Origin: Lantana camara
Lineage: Eukaryota > Streptophyta > Magnoliopsida > Lamiales > Verbenaceae
Assembly: GCA_037501455.1 (NCBI GenBank)
Contig: CM074856.1
Span: 51,923,001 to 51,987,000, forward strand
Direction: 5' to 3'
DNA length: 64,000 nt
Positions 12,396-23,786 of this stretch are shown in pieces; within the stretch, counting starts at the first letter, position 1; each line of letters starts with the position of its first letter. A model generated the notes under the pieces. It did not search any database. It saw nothing but the letters and a program-made list of their open reading frames with translations, and was not told where the DNA came from. Made by a program: the position numbers and the translations under genes.

Positions 12396-12600
12396 TTCTA
12401 CGCCCAAGGAAACTAAATCAAAGGAAACTCATTTTACTGAAGAGACGGAGACTATGACTTTGCCCAAATGGCTCAAACAATGGCTAACTTGCAAAAGACT
12501 TTGGAGGATAAAGACTTTCAGATTGCTCAACTTATAAATAAGTTAGAAAATGACGATCCTAGTCAGTCTACTCATTTCCTTTAAGCTCTTCAGCAAATTC
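12396..12600 (+). pseudogene. gag: Gag fragment of the array family
   Basis: The plus strand encodes, with one internal deletion and frame change near 12452-12462, a segment like the gag at 17451-17843: STPKETKSKE, then MANLQKTLEDKDFQIAQL. A stop follows at about 12583. The heptad-like LEDKDFQIAQL stretch suggests a coiled coil, as is common in plant gypsy gag N-termini. There is no start codon, capsid domain or zinc knuckle. It lies in the spacer of a large inverted repeat and in the same orientation as the right-hand LTR, so it is the 5' coding remnant of the plus-oriented copy. Confidence 0.7.
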
Positions 12601-12609
12601 AAGTGAAAG

Positions 12610-13267
12610 TTGAAGCTTTCCTTGGTAAGAGAATAAACTGTCATGAAAGCTCCTTGATACGAGTTTAAACTATCTGCAAATTCAAATTCAAGACTCCTTA
12701 ATATGAGGATAAACTATCTACAAATTTAAATTCAAGACTCCTTAATATGAGGATAAACTGTCTACAAATCCAAATCAAGACTCCTTGACATGAGTATAAA
12801 CTGTTTAATATCAAGTTCAAGTGTTTACTCCTCGATAAGAGTATAAACTGTCAAATATACTCCTTAACACGAGTATAAAGAATAAACTATTCAAAATCAA
12901 ATTCAAGTTCAAGTGTACTCCTTAACACGAGTATAAACTGTTTAAAATCAAATGCCAATGATACTCCTAAATACGAGTATAAACTGTTTTAAATTCAAGT
13001 TACTCCTTAACACGAGTATAAATTGTTTTCAAATTCAAGTGTACTCCCTGACACGAGTATAAAATGTCTACAATTTTGGGAATTTTTTTTTTTTTGAACT
13101 AAGTCATGACTTGATCCTCTTGAGGGGTTACGTAGGCAACTTGAATTAAACTTCAAGCCCAGTCACATCTTCGAAAAAAGTTATGTCTAATAAATTTGGG
13201 TACTTCAACTCTCATCTTTGCACGACTACTTGGTATGTCTTTCGCCAAGCCTTGAAGTGGGGGCATT
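12610..13267 (+). mobile_element. Right arm of inverted repeat: internal region, plus orientation
   Basis: Reverse-complement match to 11692-12395, including the diverged subrepeats (for example GATACGAGTTTAAACTATC at both sites). It ends in a PPT, GAAGTGGGGG near 13254-13263, immediately before the LTR. Together with the left arm it makes a near-palindrome of more than 600 bp per arm, with about 210 bp of spacer holding gag. Confidence 0.8.
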
Positions 13268-14132
13268 TGTAGACGGATAAATAAACTTTAGATTATTAAT
13301 TTAATTTGCTATTTAATATTTTGAAATTATCCTAAATTTAATTTCAAAGTTAAATAGTTAAAATTAAATTGATATTATAATATTTATTTTATCAACAAAT
13401 CAAGTTATGACACGTGTCAAAGTGTCATGTTTCGACCAATCAAATCAAGTCTTGCAGTCAAAGAAAGCCAAGACAAATCATATGGCGGCATGTGGTGTAT
13501 TGCATCACACCGACCAATCAAATTCAAGTCTTATTTGATATTATCTCTTTAAAAAATAAAAATATAAAGAGATAATTATTAAATAAACTTTGACTTGAGC
13601 AACAAGTCTTGAATTTTATGCCTATATAAAGAGGTCATGGGCATTCAACATAGAACACGAATTCGAGAAAGACTAAAAACCTCTCTACGAATTCAAGAAA
13701 GGGTAAAAACCTTTCTACAAGTTCAAGAAAGGCTAAAAACCTTTCTTCCCCGAAGTTATCAAAACTAGGCGTTTGATCCGCTATCAAGGCGTTATACCGG
13801 CGAATCGGCGTTATTTTCAAGCTAAATCCACGGAGTTACCGACGAGTTCGAAGGCGTTCTTGGCGAGATTCTTCAAAATCCGGCGTTTGATTCGTAAACA
13901 AGTCGAAGGACCTACGAATTAACGTTATTTCAAGTCTAATTCAAAGTTGAAGAAGATCAAACCATCGAATCCATCAAGGAGCGTTTGAAGATTCAACAAC
14001 TTTAAATTCAAAGGAAGAATCAGAGGATTAAGTGAAGATTGAAGACCCACTTTAAATTGATTTTTCAAATAATTTGTATTATTTATTCGATATTGACTAA
14101 AACTCAATAAACGCGAATTTTTAGTGCAAACA
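13268..14132 (+). mobile_element. Plus-oriented 3' LTR of the array family
   Basis: An 865-bp LTR, TGTAGACGG...AGTGCAAACA, is the reverse complement of the array LTR with scattered substitutions. It contains GACACGTGTC at 13409-13418, CCAAT motifs at about 13435 and 13513, and TATATAAA at about 13623. Its right edge abuts copia integrase sequence at 14133, so the insertion target was an older copia element. The matching left target flank is outside the window, so a target-site duplication cannot be checked. Confidence 0.85.
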
Positions 14133-14344
14133 AAGATAAACCGCAGTTGCAACCGCCTCGACCTAAAGGTATTTAGGGCACTGAGACTCAAGCATAAGGG
14201 CCCTAGACATCTGTAGGAGTTGGCGATTCTTATGTTCAGCTACCCCATTTTCTTGAGGCATGTGGGGGCAAGAAGTTTGAGGAACAAGCCTATTTCCTGA
14301 AAGAATTTTTTTAAAGTGGAGTTGATAAATTCCCCCCCCCCCCC

Positions 14345-14382
<38 letters not shown>

Positions 14383-14633
14383 TTATCAGATCAAAGAATT
14401 TGAATTTGGGCCTTATACTGTTTGGACCATTTTAAAAAACTCCACAAATTTTATTGGTACTTCAGGCTTATTTTTCAAAAAATAGATCCACATCATGCGA
14501 GAACAATCATTCAGAAAAATAACAAAATACTTAAAACCATTATCACCACTATTCGGGGCAGTTCCCCACACATCTGAATGAATTAAGGAAAAATTATCCT
14601 CATTTCGAGAATTTGACGGAGAAAAATGCTGTC
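14133..14633 (-). pseudogene. pol: Copia integrase remnant
   Basis: The minus strand reads as Ty1/copia integrase core. From 14622 down it gives SLIHSDVWG, with the first catalytic Asp, then GFKYFVIFLNDCSRMMW. After a break it continues with SDNG, then EFINS, then PHMPQENGVAEHKNRQLL, holding the catalytic Glu, and ends at 14133 where a gypsy LTR is inserted. An in-frame stop sits near 14160. A 50-nt C tract (14332-14381; G on the coding strand) splits the SDNG-EFI segment. The other end is cut by a Del/Tekay-like LTR at 14634. Flanked on both sides by younger LTRs, it is inactive. Confidence 0.85.
14332..14381. repeat. Poly-C tract in copia integrase
   Basis: Fifty nucleotides of C with a single T at 14345. 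It lies between codons for SDNG and EFIN on the minus strand, where intact copia elements have only one or two Gly codons. It is either a genuine homopolymer expansion or a sequencing or assembly artefact. Confidence 0.8.
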
Positions 14634-16367
14634 TATAGCACCCTAGCTCGAGACGCCACATCCCCCCGCATCGAGACCCGACCCGCATATGAAATGGAAG
14701 TCCATACACTTGCCAAGTCAAGGCGAACGGGACCACAACACACTCGTTATGCTAGGTGGGAGCTAACCCTTAAACCATACAATACCCAGTTAGCAATAAG
14801 AACAAAGCAATGAGCGGAAGCTATATACGATCATTAAATACCACGAGCTTTTAAGCTCCAAAAATAATTACAAATATCCAAGTATTAAAAAGGCCATCAC
14901 GACACAACCATCATGTACGCTCCAAGTAATCATAATCCATATACACGATACAAAATAAGATATGAGTGTAAGTGAACAAAAGAGGTGCTACTCGAATACA
15001 AGACTCGAAGGACTCGGATTCCCGCCTAGCAAATCGTAACCTGCACGAAACAACTAAAAACAAAATGGGTTCAGTCCAAAGGGGACTGGTGGGTATAAAA
15101 GGCAGGGCATAATATATAAATATTACAAAATTGAAACACGTTCATGCAAACTATAATCCCATAAGAGGTTTTAGAACATTTCCCAAACGGGTAAAATAAG
15201 AAAATCATCAAACGGGAAATAACAATCATATTCATTCAATAGGTTATTCGTGAGCTCGATGAGAGGGCTAAGTCTCCAACCTTCTCCTCGTGTAATCCTT
15301 AAAGTATTTATTAGGTTTTCACACACATAATCTTTCGTGCATAATCAATTGATCATTCATAATCATTCAAGTACACCTTTTTCCTCCGGACGGTGGACGG
15401 GTTTGCAAGACCCGGCTACCTCAATCATTGTGGCTAGTGGGGTACATGAATCCCCAAAAGCCCGGTTCCCATTCCTCGCTAACCTCTTAGCGAGGGCCGG
15501 TATCATCGTAGTTTGGTGGAACTAGTATACGGCTTCACTGTCAGCCCTTGCTTCCCCGGTTAGCCACGTACACTAAGTCCCAGGGTCCCCATTCGGTGCA
15601 TTCAATCATGTCTCGCCAAAACATTAGGTAGGGTATTCAATAGAAAAAGGGCTTTACATTTAAAATCAATGACTCTTCAAAAGACTTGGTATATACGTAT
15701 AATAATTTGGCATAAAACCTTACACATTGGGAAATATATCGGGTCATTTAACTAATAGAAGAGAAACCCACCTTGAAAGCAAAAGAAACGGGGCAAGAGC
15801 CTTACTGATCGGCCTCGTCTCCGTTTGGACCAAAATATGTGCAAAAAGAGGTGAAGTGGGACTTAAAATAACCAAATATGTCGCACGGCGATGCTATGAA
15901 CATGAGATGAAGTTCATAAGAGATATAATCAAGAAATGAGGATGTTCTTATGCACAATTAACACATTAGGGATACATAAACGCTCAAAATCATTCTTTCA
16001 CGTTCAAGGCTTTCATGATCAATAGCAATTCAATTCATAATCACGTATAACAATCAATACACTTAGTTCATCCAATTCACATTGCATATAATCATGAATG
16101 AAGCGGGAAAGCACAACAAGAAGCAACGAAAGAACACCTCGAAGCTACTAACTTGAGTAACATGGTCGTGTCATGTTTTCAAAGGGATTGGACACGGACG
16201 TGTCCGATTTTTGGAAAATAAAAATCCCAAGTTCGAACGATTGACACGACTGTGTCAAGTTTTCAAAGGTTTTGGACATGACCGTGTCCGATTTTTGAAA
16301 AATAAATCCTCAAGTGCTGATAGATCAACACGGTCGTCCATTTTCAAAGCAATCATGACACTATCGT
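14634..16367 (-). mobile_element. Del/Tekay-like LTR, minus, 5' end missing
   Basis: Its left edge (tatagcaccc) corresponds to the 3' end of LTRs in this window that finish in GGGTGCTACA on their own strand. The first ~180 bp align with the LTR at 56752, sharing blocks such as GACCCGACCCG and GCGAACGGG. The centre holds two hairpins shared with other LTRs (15438-15456 and 15474-15495). The segment 16140-16350 carries imperfect palindromes such as GGACACGGACGTGTCC. The expected GGGGCGTTACA end is absent; an opposite-facing LTR starts at 16368. Confidence 0.75.
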
Positions 16368-16790
16368 TGTGACGCCCCATTTCTTGATCAAGGTAAGTTT
16401 TGTTACGAGAGTGAACGATTTACCTTTCATGCATGAATTATGTGAAATTATGCCTTAATTTGATAATCGTTTTGTGCTTATATGAAATATGTGATTTGCA
16501 TGAAATACGTGACTACTTGGTATGTTGATTATGTGCTCGTATCATTTCTATTGAGCTTTGATAGTGTGCTTTGCGAATAATTAAAACTATGTGATTATTT
16601 GGATATTAAAGCATAATTTGGGGACTAAATGGTAAATTTATTTTCTGAGCCTGGAACTGGACGTGAAAGTTCGGTAGAAGCTCCCTCATATTCCATCATC
16701 CTCAGAACCCGAGACACGGTTGTGTAGAGAACCAATCATTTCTAACTTGGGAGATTGAGCTTGTACGTGTCTTCTAACAAAAGATCGACA
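16368..16790 (+). mobile_element. Del/Tekay-like LTR 5' fragment, plus
   Basis: TGTGACGCCCCATTTCTTG at 16368 matches the LTR starts at 22927 and 30293 (TGTxACGCCCC). LTR-like AT-rich sequence with repeated 'atgtgatt' words follows. A GACACGGTTGTGT motif near 16716 recalls the palindromes of sibling LTRs. The right end is not clear; I stop where similarity can no longer be argued by eye. Confidence 0.55.
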
Positions 16791-17450
16791 ATATTATATG
16801 TCTTGGTGTTTTCTCATCAAAACTTATCTCCACTTGGAAGATCTTAATTTAGTAAATTGCGTTATGCTTTTCCTTTCACCTTCATCAAAACCTTCATGCC
16901 TACCAAGTCTTGCATTCCCACTGTTCCTACTAAATACTTCTCCGAGCGTAACCTTACATCTAAGTTTGCCCCTCGATCATGCTCTCCCCCTTAAAGACTT
17001 TGCCTTCTCATGTCGAACTCTATCTTTGATCTTTTAATCGAAATTCCTGATCTTCTTTACCCGAGTAACTCTAGCTAAAAAAAATGGTTCGGTGTCTTAC
17101 CAACATTCATTTCGAGTTGATTGATTTAGAATAGCGTCCCTTACCTTTTGCTCCCAAATTTCTCTCTTTTAATCTTCTTGAAATCCGGAAGCCCCTTCTC
17201 TTTCCTTGTTTGATCCGAACCACTCGAAGCCAACTCCAACCTTTAGTCTCTAGAATTTGATTTTCATCTCCGTTTAACCCTATCTCCCAAAATGTCCGTT
17301 TTGACCCAGTTTGATAGAGCGTGGGTTGAATTAGTAGTTGAAGCGTCAACCGGAGAAAGTATCCTAACAAGTAAACACTTAAACAATGCATGTTGGGTTA
17401 GGATGTCCAATGTGTGTGGCATTAGAGTTAGGTTTTGATCCAGAGTTATG
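16791..17450. other. Unassigned stretch between LTR fragment and gag
   Basis: No recognisable coding domain. The plus strand is rich in CTT/TTC words, so the minus strand is purine-rich. A 94-codon open frame on the minus strand (17107-17391) has no motif I know. It may be decayed interior of the gypsy element whose gag starts at 17843 or of the neighbouring Del/Tekay-like element. Confidence 0.4.
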
Positions 17451-17843
17451 TCAAGGAGACAAGTTTACTTGCTTTCCATCTACAATGTCTTGAACCAAAA
17501 GGGTCTGAGGGTTACGAGTAGACTGACAAGGATTACCATTTTCTAACTTATTCATAAGTTGAGCAATCTGGAAGTCTTTATCCTCCAAAGTCTCTTGCAA
17601 GTTAGCCATTGCTTGAGCTATTTTGGCAACTTGCTCTTCGAGAGTCATACTCTCTTCAGTGAAATGGGCCTCTTTTGATTTAGTTTCCTTGGGGGTTGAA
17701 GAAGTTGAACCATCCGATGATTTTGAGTCACAACCGTCTGTAGAAGACCGCACAGTGCCATCAACTCCTTTGGTCTTCAGATTAGGTTGGCTCGCTCCAT
17801 CAACTCCCTTATTCTTCGGGTTGGGTTGGATTTTAGGAGCCAT
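17451..17843 (-). pseudogene. gag: Gag N-terminal region of gypsy element related to the array
   Basis: A 130-codon open frame starts at an ATG about 50 nt downstream of the PBS in element sense. It begins MAPKIQPNPKNKG, has a Ser/Thr-rich stretch, then a predicted coiled coil around residues 70-105 (LEEQVAKIAQAMANLQ...DKDFQIAQLMNKLE). This is the kind of N-terminal gag leader found in plant Ty3/gypsy elements. The frame stops long before a capsid domain or zinc knuckle, so the gene is truncated. The fragment at 12396-12600 is a close relative, which ties this element to the array family. Confidence 0.75.
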
Positions 17844-17895
17844 TGAGTATTCATTGAACTTTGGTATATGAAAAGGAAGAGATGAGAGGTGAGAT

Positions 17896-17918
17896 CAGTC
17901 CCACCGGACGTGCCAATC
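17896..17918 (-). other. Primer-binding site next to 5' LTR
   Basis: Immediately inside the LTR end the minus strand reads GATTGGCACGTCCGGTGGGA. The array carries a variant, TTGGCACGCCCAGTAGGAC. Position and TTGG start fit a tRNA-complementary PBS. I did not assign the tRNA. Confidence 0.65.
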
Positions 17919-18966
17919 TGTTTGCACTAAAAATTCACGTTTATTGATTTTTAGTCAACACCGAATAGATAATATAAATTATTTGATAATTCAAGTAAAA
18001 GTAGGTCTTCAATCTTCGAATTGATCCTCTGATTCTTCCTTCAAATTTAAAGTTATTGAAATCTTCAAACACTCCTTGATGGATTTGATGGTTTGATCTT
18101 CTTCAACTTCAAATTTAGCTTTTAATAACGTTAATTCATAGGTCTTTTGACTTATTTACGAATTAAACGTTGGATTTTGAGGGACTTGAACTTGAATATC
18201 GTTAATTCATAGGTCCTTCGACTTGTTTACGAATCAAATGCCAGATTTTGGAGAATTTCGTCAAGAACGCCTTTGACCTCGTAGGTAACACCATGGATTT
18301 AGCTTGAATATAACACTGATGCGCCGGTATAACGCCTTGATAACGGATCAAATGCCTTAATTTGATAACTTCGGTGAAGAACGCCTTAGAATACCTTGGA
18401 ACTCCGTCTTGAATTTGTAGAGAGAACTTTGGCCTTCTCCTTCTCCTTAGCTTCTTGTACTTGTGTTGTCTGTTGAATGAACCACCCTATGACCCCTTTA
18501 TATAGGTGTGAGATTCAAGATTTAGAGTTCAACTCAAATTTATTTAATAATTATCTCTTGTATTTTTTGAAGAGATAATATCAAATAAAATCACTTGGAT
18601 ATTTATTTATTTAATATTTTATTATTTTTTAAAGAGATAATATCACATAAAATCACATGAATATTTATCTCTTTATATTTTTTATTTAAAGAGATAATAT
18701 TATATAGGACTTGAATTTGATTGGTCGGTGTGAAATAATACGCCATGTGTCGCCATATGATTTATCTTGGCTTTCTTTGACTGCAAGACTCAATTTAATT
18801 GGTCAAAACTTGTCACTTTGACACGTGTCATCACTTGATTTGTTGATAAGATAAATATTATAATATTAATTTAAATTTAACTATTTAACTTTGAAATTAA
18901 ATTTAGGATAATTTAAAAAAAATTAAATAGCAAATTAATAAAATAAAGTTTATTTATTCGCCTACA
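17919..18966 (-). mobile_element. 5' LTR of the array's coding relative
   Basis: On the minus strand it runs from TGTAGGCGAAT (18966) to AGTGCAAACA (17919), 1048 bp. It aligns with the 865-bp array LTR through both ends, the CCAAT/G-box region (ACACGTGTC near 18823) and a TATATA box near 18501-18506. It is longer because of duplicated AT-rich 'aaagagataatat' blocks at 18540-18710 and extra sequence near 18180-18240. The three 30-bp hairpin repeats of the array LTR are not present as a set here. Its 3' LTR partner is not in the window. Confidence 0.8.
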
Positions 18967-19169
18967 ATTTGGTCGGTCACTTTTTGTATTAAATTATAGC
19001 GCGGGTCATCCTTGTTCTCAATTCTACGTCTCTTATGGTTAACAATATTTACGAGAAGAATTGTATCCATTGACATCTCTAGAAGAAAAAAATCATAACA
19101 ATTCCAATATTAATAAGGTTTGATCGTTTTCATTTGAAGATTTGTTTCAAATAAATTACAGTACCATGT
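18967..19169. other. Short unassigned flank
   Basis: I see no domain, repeat or promoter-like element in these 200 bp; they separate two retroelements. Confidence 0.4.
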
Positions 19170-19480
19170 TGTTAGGAATAGTGTCGTAGAAAGCTGATTT
19201 GTCAAAATCTGTTTTGGATCTTTCCTCGTATCATAGAAAATCTTTAAATTATATGATAATCTTTTAGTGAGCTCATTCAAGATTACCTTAGTGTTTTTGA
19301 AAGAAGGAATAGAGCACTATAGGGTATGATTCATTCCATGATAAACTTTCACTCACTTAAATTCATTCTGGGTGTATATCCAAGAATAAGCAGTTAATAT
19401 TTTGAATCTTAACCCTTCTAAATCAGTCTCTTAAATGCACTATAAATTGTGGGATTCTAAATTCCCTAGTTCTTGTCTAG
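19170..19480 (+). mobile_element. 5' LTR remnant of copia element 1
   Basis: It starts TGTTAGGAATAGTG and shares roughly the first 90 bp with the LTR at 22736 (word order 'tagaaagc(t/c)gatttg', 'atca(t/c)aga'), then diverges. The TGTTxGGAATAGTG start is common in plant Ty1/copia LTRs. The right end is not defined. Confidence 0.6.
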
Positions 19481-19824
19481 GAATTTGGGGTTGTCCTTTT
19501 AAGTGAAGAGGACAGTGAGAGATAAACTTGAAGTAAGTTCAATTTTATACAAGAAATTAGAATATTGTTTCTATAATTCCTTTGAACAAACATTATTTCT
19601 TTCGAGAAATGTACCATTCTTGAGGAATCGTTCTTGAAAAAGAAAAAAAGGTAGTTTGCAGACCTTAAATAAATTTGAGGATAAGACCCCTTACCACAAA
19701 TTGAAGAAATAAGCCTATCTGATAATAAATCAGCCAATTTTGAGAGATAGTACACATGTAAAATCCCCTCACTTGATGCGTTTAAAAGGCATTCCTAAAT
19801 AGCCCAAGAGATAGTATGAACTTT

Positions 19825-20640
19825 TCATCAAACATCTCAGGTGGATATTGATCCACTTACCTATGAGGAGGCGCTGCCAGTTTTTGAATCTGAATAGTGG
19901 AAATAAGCCTTGAAATCCGATGTGGATTCCATATACTCAACCCAAGTTTGGACCTTGGTTGATCCACCTAATAAGATTAGGTCCATAGGGTACAAATGGA
20001 TCTACAAGTGAAAGTTTGGAGTAAATGGAAATATTACAACTATGTAGTAAGCTAAGTTGCTAAAGGATTCACTCAAAAACTAGAAAAAACTTTGATGAGT
20101 CATTCTCATTGGTTGCAATACCTAAGTCTATTCGGACTGCGCTTAACATATCTGCATATTTGACTACGAGGTATGACAGATGAATGTGAAATTTGTCTTT
20201 CTCAATAGTAGATTGATAAAGACATAAACATGGACCACCCATAGATCTCACATTCAGTGGGAGTATGCAAAAGGTTTGCAGACCCCTAAGGTTAATCTAA
20301 AGATTGATAAAGGCTTATGGGAGAAAGAACATTCAATTTGTTGAAATAGTCAAAATGTTTAACTTGATACAACAATTCGAACGGGTCCTATGTGTACAAG
20401 TAAGAGTTAGAGACATTAGTTAGTTTTTTTTATTACTTTAGAAATAACACTCTTCTCACTAGGAATGTAAAGGATGACATGAAAGTTACCAAAGCCTAGT
20501 TGAGAACCAGTTTGAGATGAAAGATCTTGGGGATGTTTCCCACATTCTCGAAAGCAAGATCTATATAGATAGATCTAAGAGACCAACATCACAATCGAAT
20601 TGCATAAACAATGTACTAAAATAGTTTTGATGAATATCCA
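19825..20640 (+). pseudogene. pol: Copia reverse transcriptase remnant
   Basis: The plus strand shows a decayed copia RT in order: DPLTYEEALPVFESE, a stop, LKSDVDSIYSTQVWTLVDPP, GYKWIYK, a further stop, then FTQKLEK...DESFSLVAIPKSIRT, and near 20520 MKDLGDVSHILESKIY. In intact copia elements these blocks form the palm and connection region before RNase H. The catalytic YVDDM block is not visible. There are many stops and frame changes. The reading breaks off at about 20640, where unrelated sequence begins. Confidence 0.8.
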
Positions 20641-21960
20641 TCAATTCGAACCCCTCTTTCCTCTTTTTCTCTCGTTGTGACTTGACTTTAATGTTTAACC
20701 TATGGCCATCTTTTATAGAAAAGAGTCCATTGGGGTTTGGCCTTTTACATTTACGTACTCTTTATGTGATATGATTTATTCTTATCTATATGTGTTTATT
20801 AATACAATGTTGCCTAGAGTCTTAATGCCTAAGAATGTCTTTTGAGTCTCTAACTCTCGATCAGTTGGGATTCTTTGGGAGCTCGTGGATACGTGAGTTT
20901 TCGAGCTAAACACCATCACCTATAAGCGATCTTAGCCATGTGTCCCTTAAGGGAGATCCCATCCCTACTTCTCCACCCTAAGTCCATTTCGGTTTGATAG
21001 AAGCTAAATGAGTGAGGTGTTCGTGGCAAGACCGCCCTTGTCTCCCGTGCTTGCATCTATTTTGGTAGCCTTCATGATTTGACCTACAATGATTCTTGCT
21101 TACTCCAATAAAATTGACCACCGCTTTTAGTTGGATGTTGTGTCCAATTTTTGACAATTTTAAAGCGAATCCCATAAAGAACAACAAAACCAACATCATC
21201 ACCAAGGGATAATCAAATAAATCTTATAAAAAGGTGGCAAACCAGCAGAGCCTCAGAACGATAAAAATCCATATGAAAAGCAACCCAAGAGCTACCCAAT
21301 AAATCTGTAGTTCTTGTAATGGCGAAGATAATAAAAATGGTCCAAGTAAGACCTCGATGATCATTAGCCTCAACTCACATGATATTTTATCCTGTTTGCA
21401 TCTCGTCGTTGATAAAGTAATAAAAAGTTCTATGTAATTGTAATCTTTTATAAGTTCCAATTTGAAATTAAGATTTTGGGTGAAATAAAGGACATAAATA
21501 AAGTTTTACGAACAAAATAGTATGACCTACAAAATGAATAATTACAGTAGCGAAGACATCAATTCTCAGCACATTATCAAGGATAAATCCCCAACTTAAG
21601 GATAACATGTCATGCCAGTGATTCTTGCTCATAACCTCAAGTCATCACTCAAAATCGATTGATGGATTAAGAAAAAATGGATTGATCGAATTGATTTGAG
21701 CAATGATATTAATTGATTTGAGCAAAGATGTGAGATCAAAAATCAAGAAGGTAAAAAACATAAAGCCTTTTGCATCAATTTCCCATAGATCAATGTTGCA
21801 TCTAGCCTAAACCCCAATGTTCGATATTCTAAGATTTTGGTCTGATCTCTCTTGATTAATCTCTATGAAACCCTGGCTTACTCCGATAAGATCTTGAGGA
21901 AAGAGAGATTAATCTTAAGGTTTGGGTTGGGCGCAACAAGTCTAGTACAAAAGATTCCAA
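20641..21960. other. Unassigned 1.3-kb insertion within copia element 1
   Basis: This separates the RT and RNase H parts of the same decayed copia element. No coding domain is recognised. At 21790-21950 an imperfect inverted repeat pairs TTGATTAATCTCT with AGAGAGATTAAT and flanking pyrimidine- and purine-rich arms. Insertion by another element is likely, but I could not identify its ends. Confidence 0.45.
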
Positions 21961-22735
21961 GAAAGGGATCTCCAGAGGACAACGGAACATTTCATTAAAG
22001 AGAATGTATCATGAGATAACTTTAAGAAAGTTAGAATGCCCAAAACCCCTTAAACAAAAGAGAGCATGATGTATGCCAAGTTATGTACTCGAATGGATAT
22101 GGCTTAGCAACAATAGCATGATGAGCCTATTCTAATCTGACATTAGAAAGGGTCACTGGACTACTGTGAAGAATGCCCTCTAAGTACTTGAAAAGATCTA
22201 AGGATCTGTTGTAGTTTACAGGGCCAACAAAATCTTATCATTAAAGGATATTTCAACGTATTCGTTGCATCAAACATGGATAATTATTAATCTATGTTTG
22301 GATACATATTCTGCCTAAGTGGCAGAGCAGTGGTTGGAATGAATTCCAAGCAAAAGGCACTATAAATTTAACAATAAAGGTTGAATACATAACCGTATTG
22401 AATACCGCTAAATTTAATGTTTGGGTAAGAAACGCTATCTAACAGTTAGATGAAGTTCCTAGTATGAAACAACTCCATTATCATATCATATGATTAATGG
22501 ATGGTTGCTCGAGTAAGACAACCAAAATCTCACCAAGAGATTGGACACATGATTATGAATCACTTGATAAGAAAAATGTGTTTCCTTGATGATGTGTAAA
22601 CTAAAAAGGGTCACATCAGCAGAAAATATTACAGATCCACTTCAGAAATGCCTAAAGTCAATAGGGTCTCAAAGTACATCTTGATAAGATGGACTTAGAG
22701 TACACATAAATGGCTTTTATGGGCAAGTGAGAGAT
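21961..22735 (+). pseudogene. pol: Copia RNase H remnant and 3' tail
   Basis: Decayed but recognisable copia RNase H order: KYLKRSKDLL (about 22170), then the region of YxFCLSGRAV (about 22310), then near 22500 the block where intact elements read ARVRQPKSHQ. The tail ends with GGGCAAGTGAGAGATTA (PPT-like) directly before the LTR at 22736. Numerous stops and indels make it non-functional. Confidence 0.75.
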
Positions 22736-22926
22736 TATTGGGAATAGTGCCCTAGAAAGCCGATTTGACGAAATCCCCTTTGGCATTTTTCTAGTATCAC
22801 AGACAATCTTTGAAAAATATACGATTGTTTATTATAGGAGAACACTTCTTTATATACAATACATATTTTGTGTGTTTCCATTATGTGCGCGTGTATTAGA
22901 ACTACCCTAATCTATACAGCTTCTAG
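22736..22926 (+). mobile_element. 3' LTR of copia element 1, truncated
   Basis: TATTGGGAATAGTGCCC aligns with the copia 5' LTR start at 19170, with TG changed to TA. It is cut after about 190 bp by the start of a Del/Tekay-like LTR at 22927. Confidence 0.7.
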
Positions 22927-23786
22927 TGTGACGCCCCGAGTTTTCGTCGTCCAGGTACGCACACCACTGTGAGTTTTGAGACTTGGATTTGCTTTGTATG
23001 TTTATTTGAATAGTATACTTATGTGAATTATGTGAATATGTGATTTAATTGATTATGTGAGTGCTTTGATTTAATTTCTTTCATTTTATTCTATAACATA
23101 TACCTATTTCATAATTCATACACTTCATATATATATATAACATATACACTTATACCAATAAAGCATATGTAATTATATATATATATAATATACATAATAT
23201 CTACTTTTATTTTATACATATAAGTTATATATCTATACATTATATTACATACATTATATCATATATACACACTCACACAAGACACACACCAAATCTCTAA
23301 CACACACACACAGACAAACCCTTTTCTCTCATCTTCACACATACACAAACCCTTTTCTCTCATCTTCACACACACACACTCTTGATTCTAGCAAGCAAGA
23401 AGGAGAAGAAGTAATTTAGGAGGAATCATCATCTTCATCATAGCATCATTACCATTTCATCCTTCTTTCTTCCTTTCCTTCAAGGTTGGTTTATATATAT
23501 ATATATATATATGTGTACGTGTATATGTGCATATGGGTTTGTTAAAATTTAGAATTTGAGTTTGATTCTTGATTGTAACCTTGTGAGTTTACATATTTAC
23601 ATGTGAATCCATGAATTTAATTGCTCTTATGCCTTGGTTGTTGAAGCCTGATGAACTTGAGCATGTTGAGGGTTTTTGATGTTTGGTTTTTGATTGATTT
23701 ACAAGCTTATACATGTGTTAATTGTTGTATAATTGGAGTATGATATGTGTATTAATGTGGAGACTTGTTTTATGTCATCTTTGGTT
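22927..23786 (+). mobile_element. Del/Tekay-like LTR 5' part
   Basis: TGTGACGCCCCGAG starts a segment collinear with the first part of the complete LTR at 30293: TATA-rich microsatellites (23131-23200), a CA/CT-rich block at 23260-23390, AAGAAGGAGAAGAAG, then TCATCATC and a second TA run at about 23488-23512. It stops abruptly where a copia LTR fragment begins. It may be the 5' LTR of the element whose tail and 3' LTR lie at 30112-33544. Confidence 0.7.

Noticed and set aside
14413..14736. 107-codon minus-strand ORF as one protein
   Set aside because: Its first third is LTR sequence read through the junction at 14634; only the copia integrase part is real.
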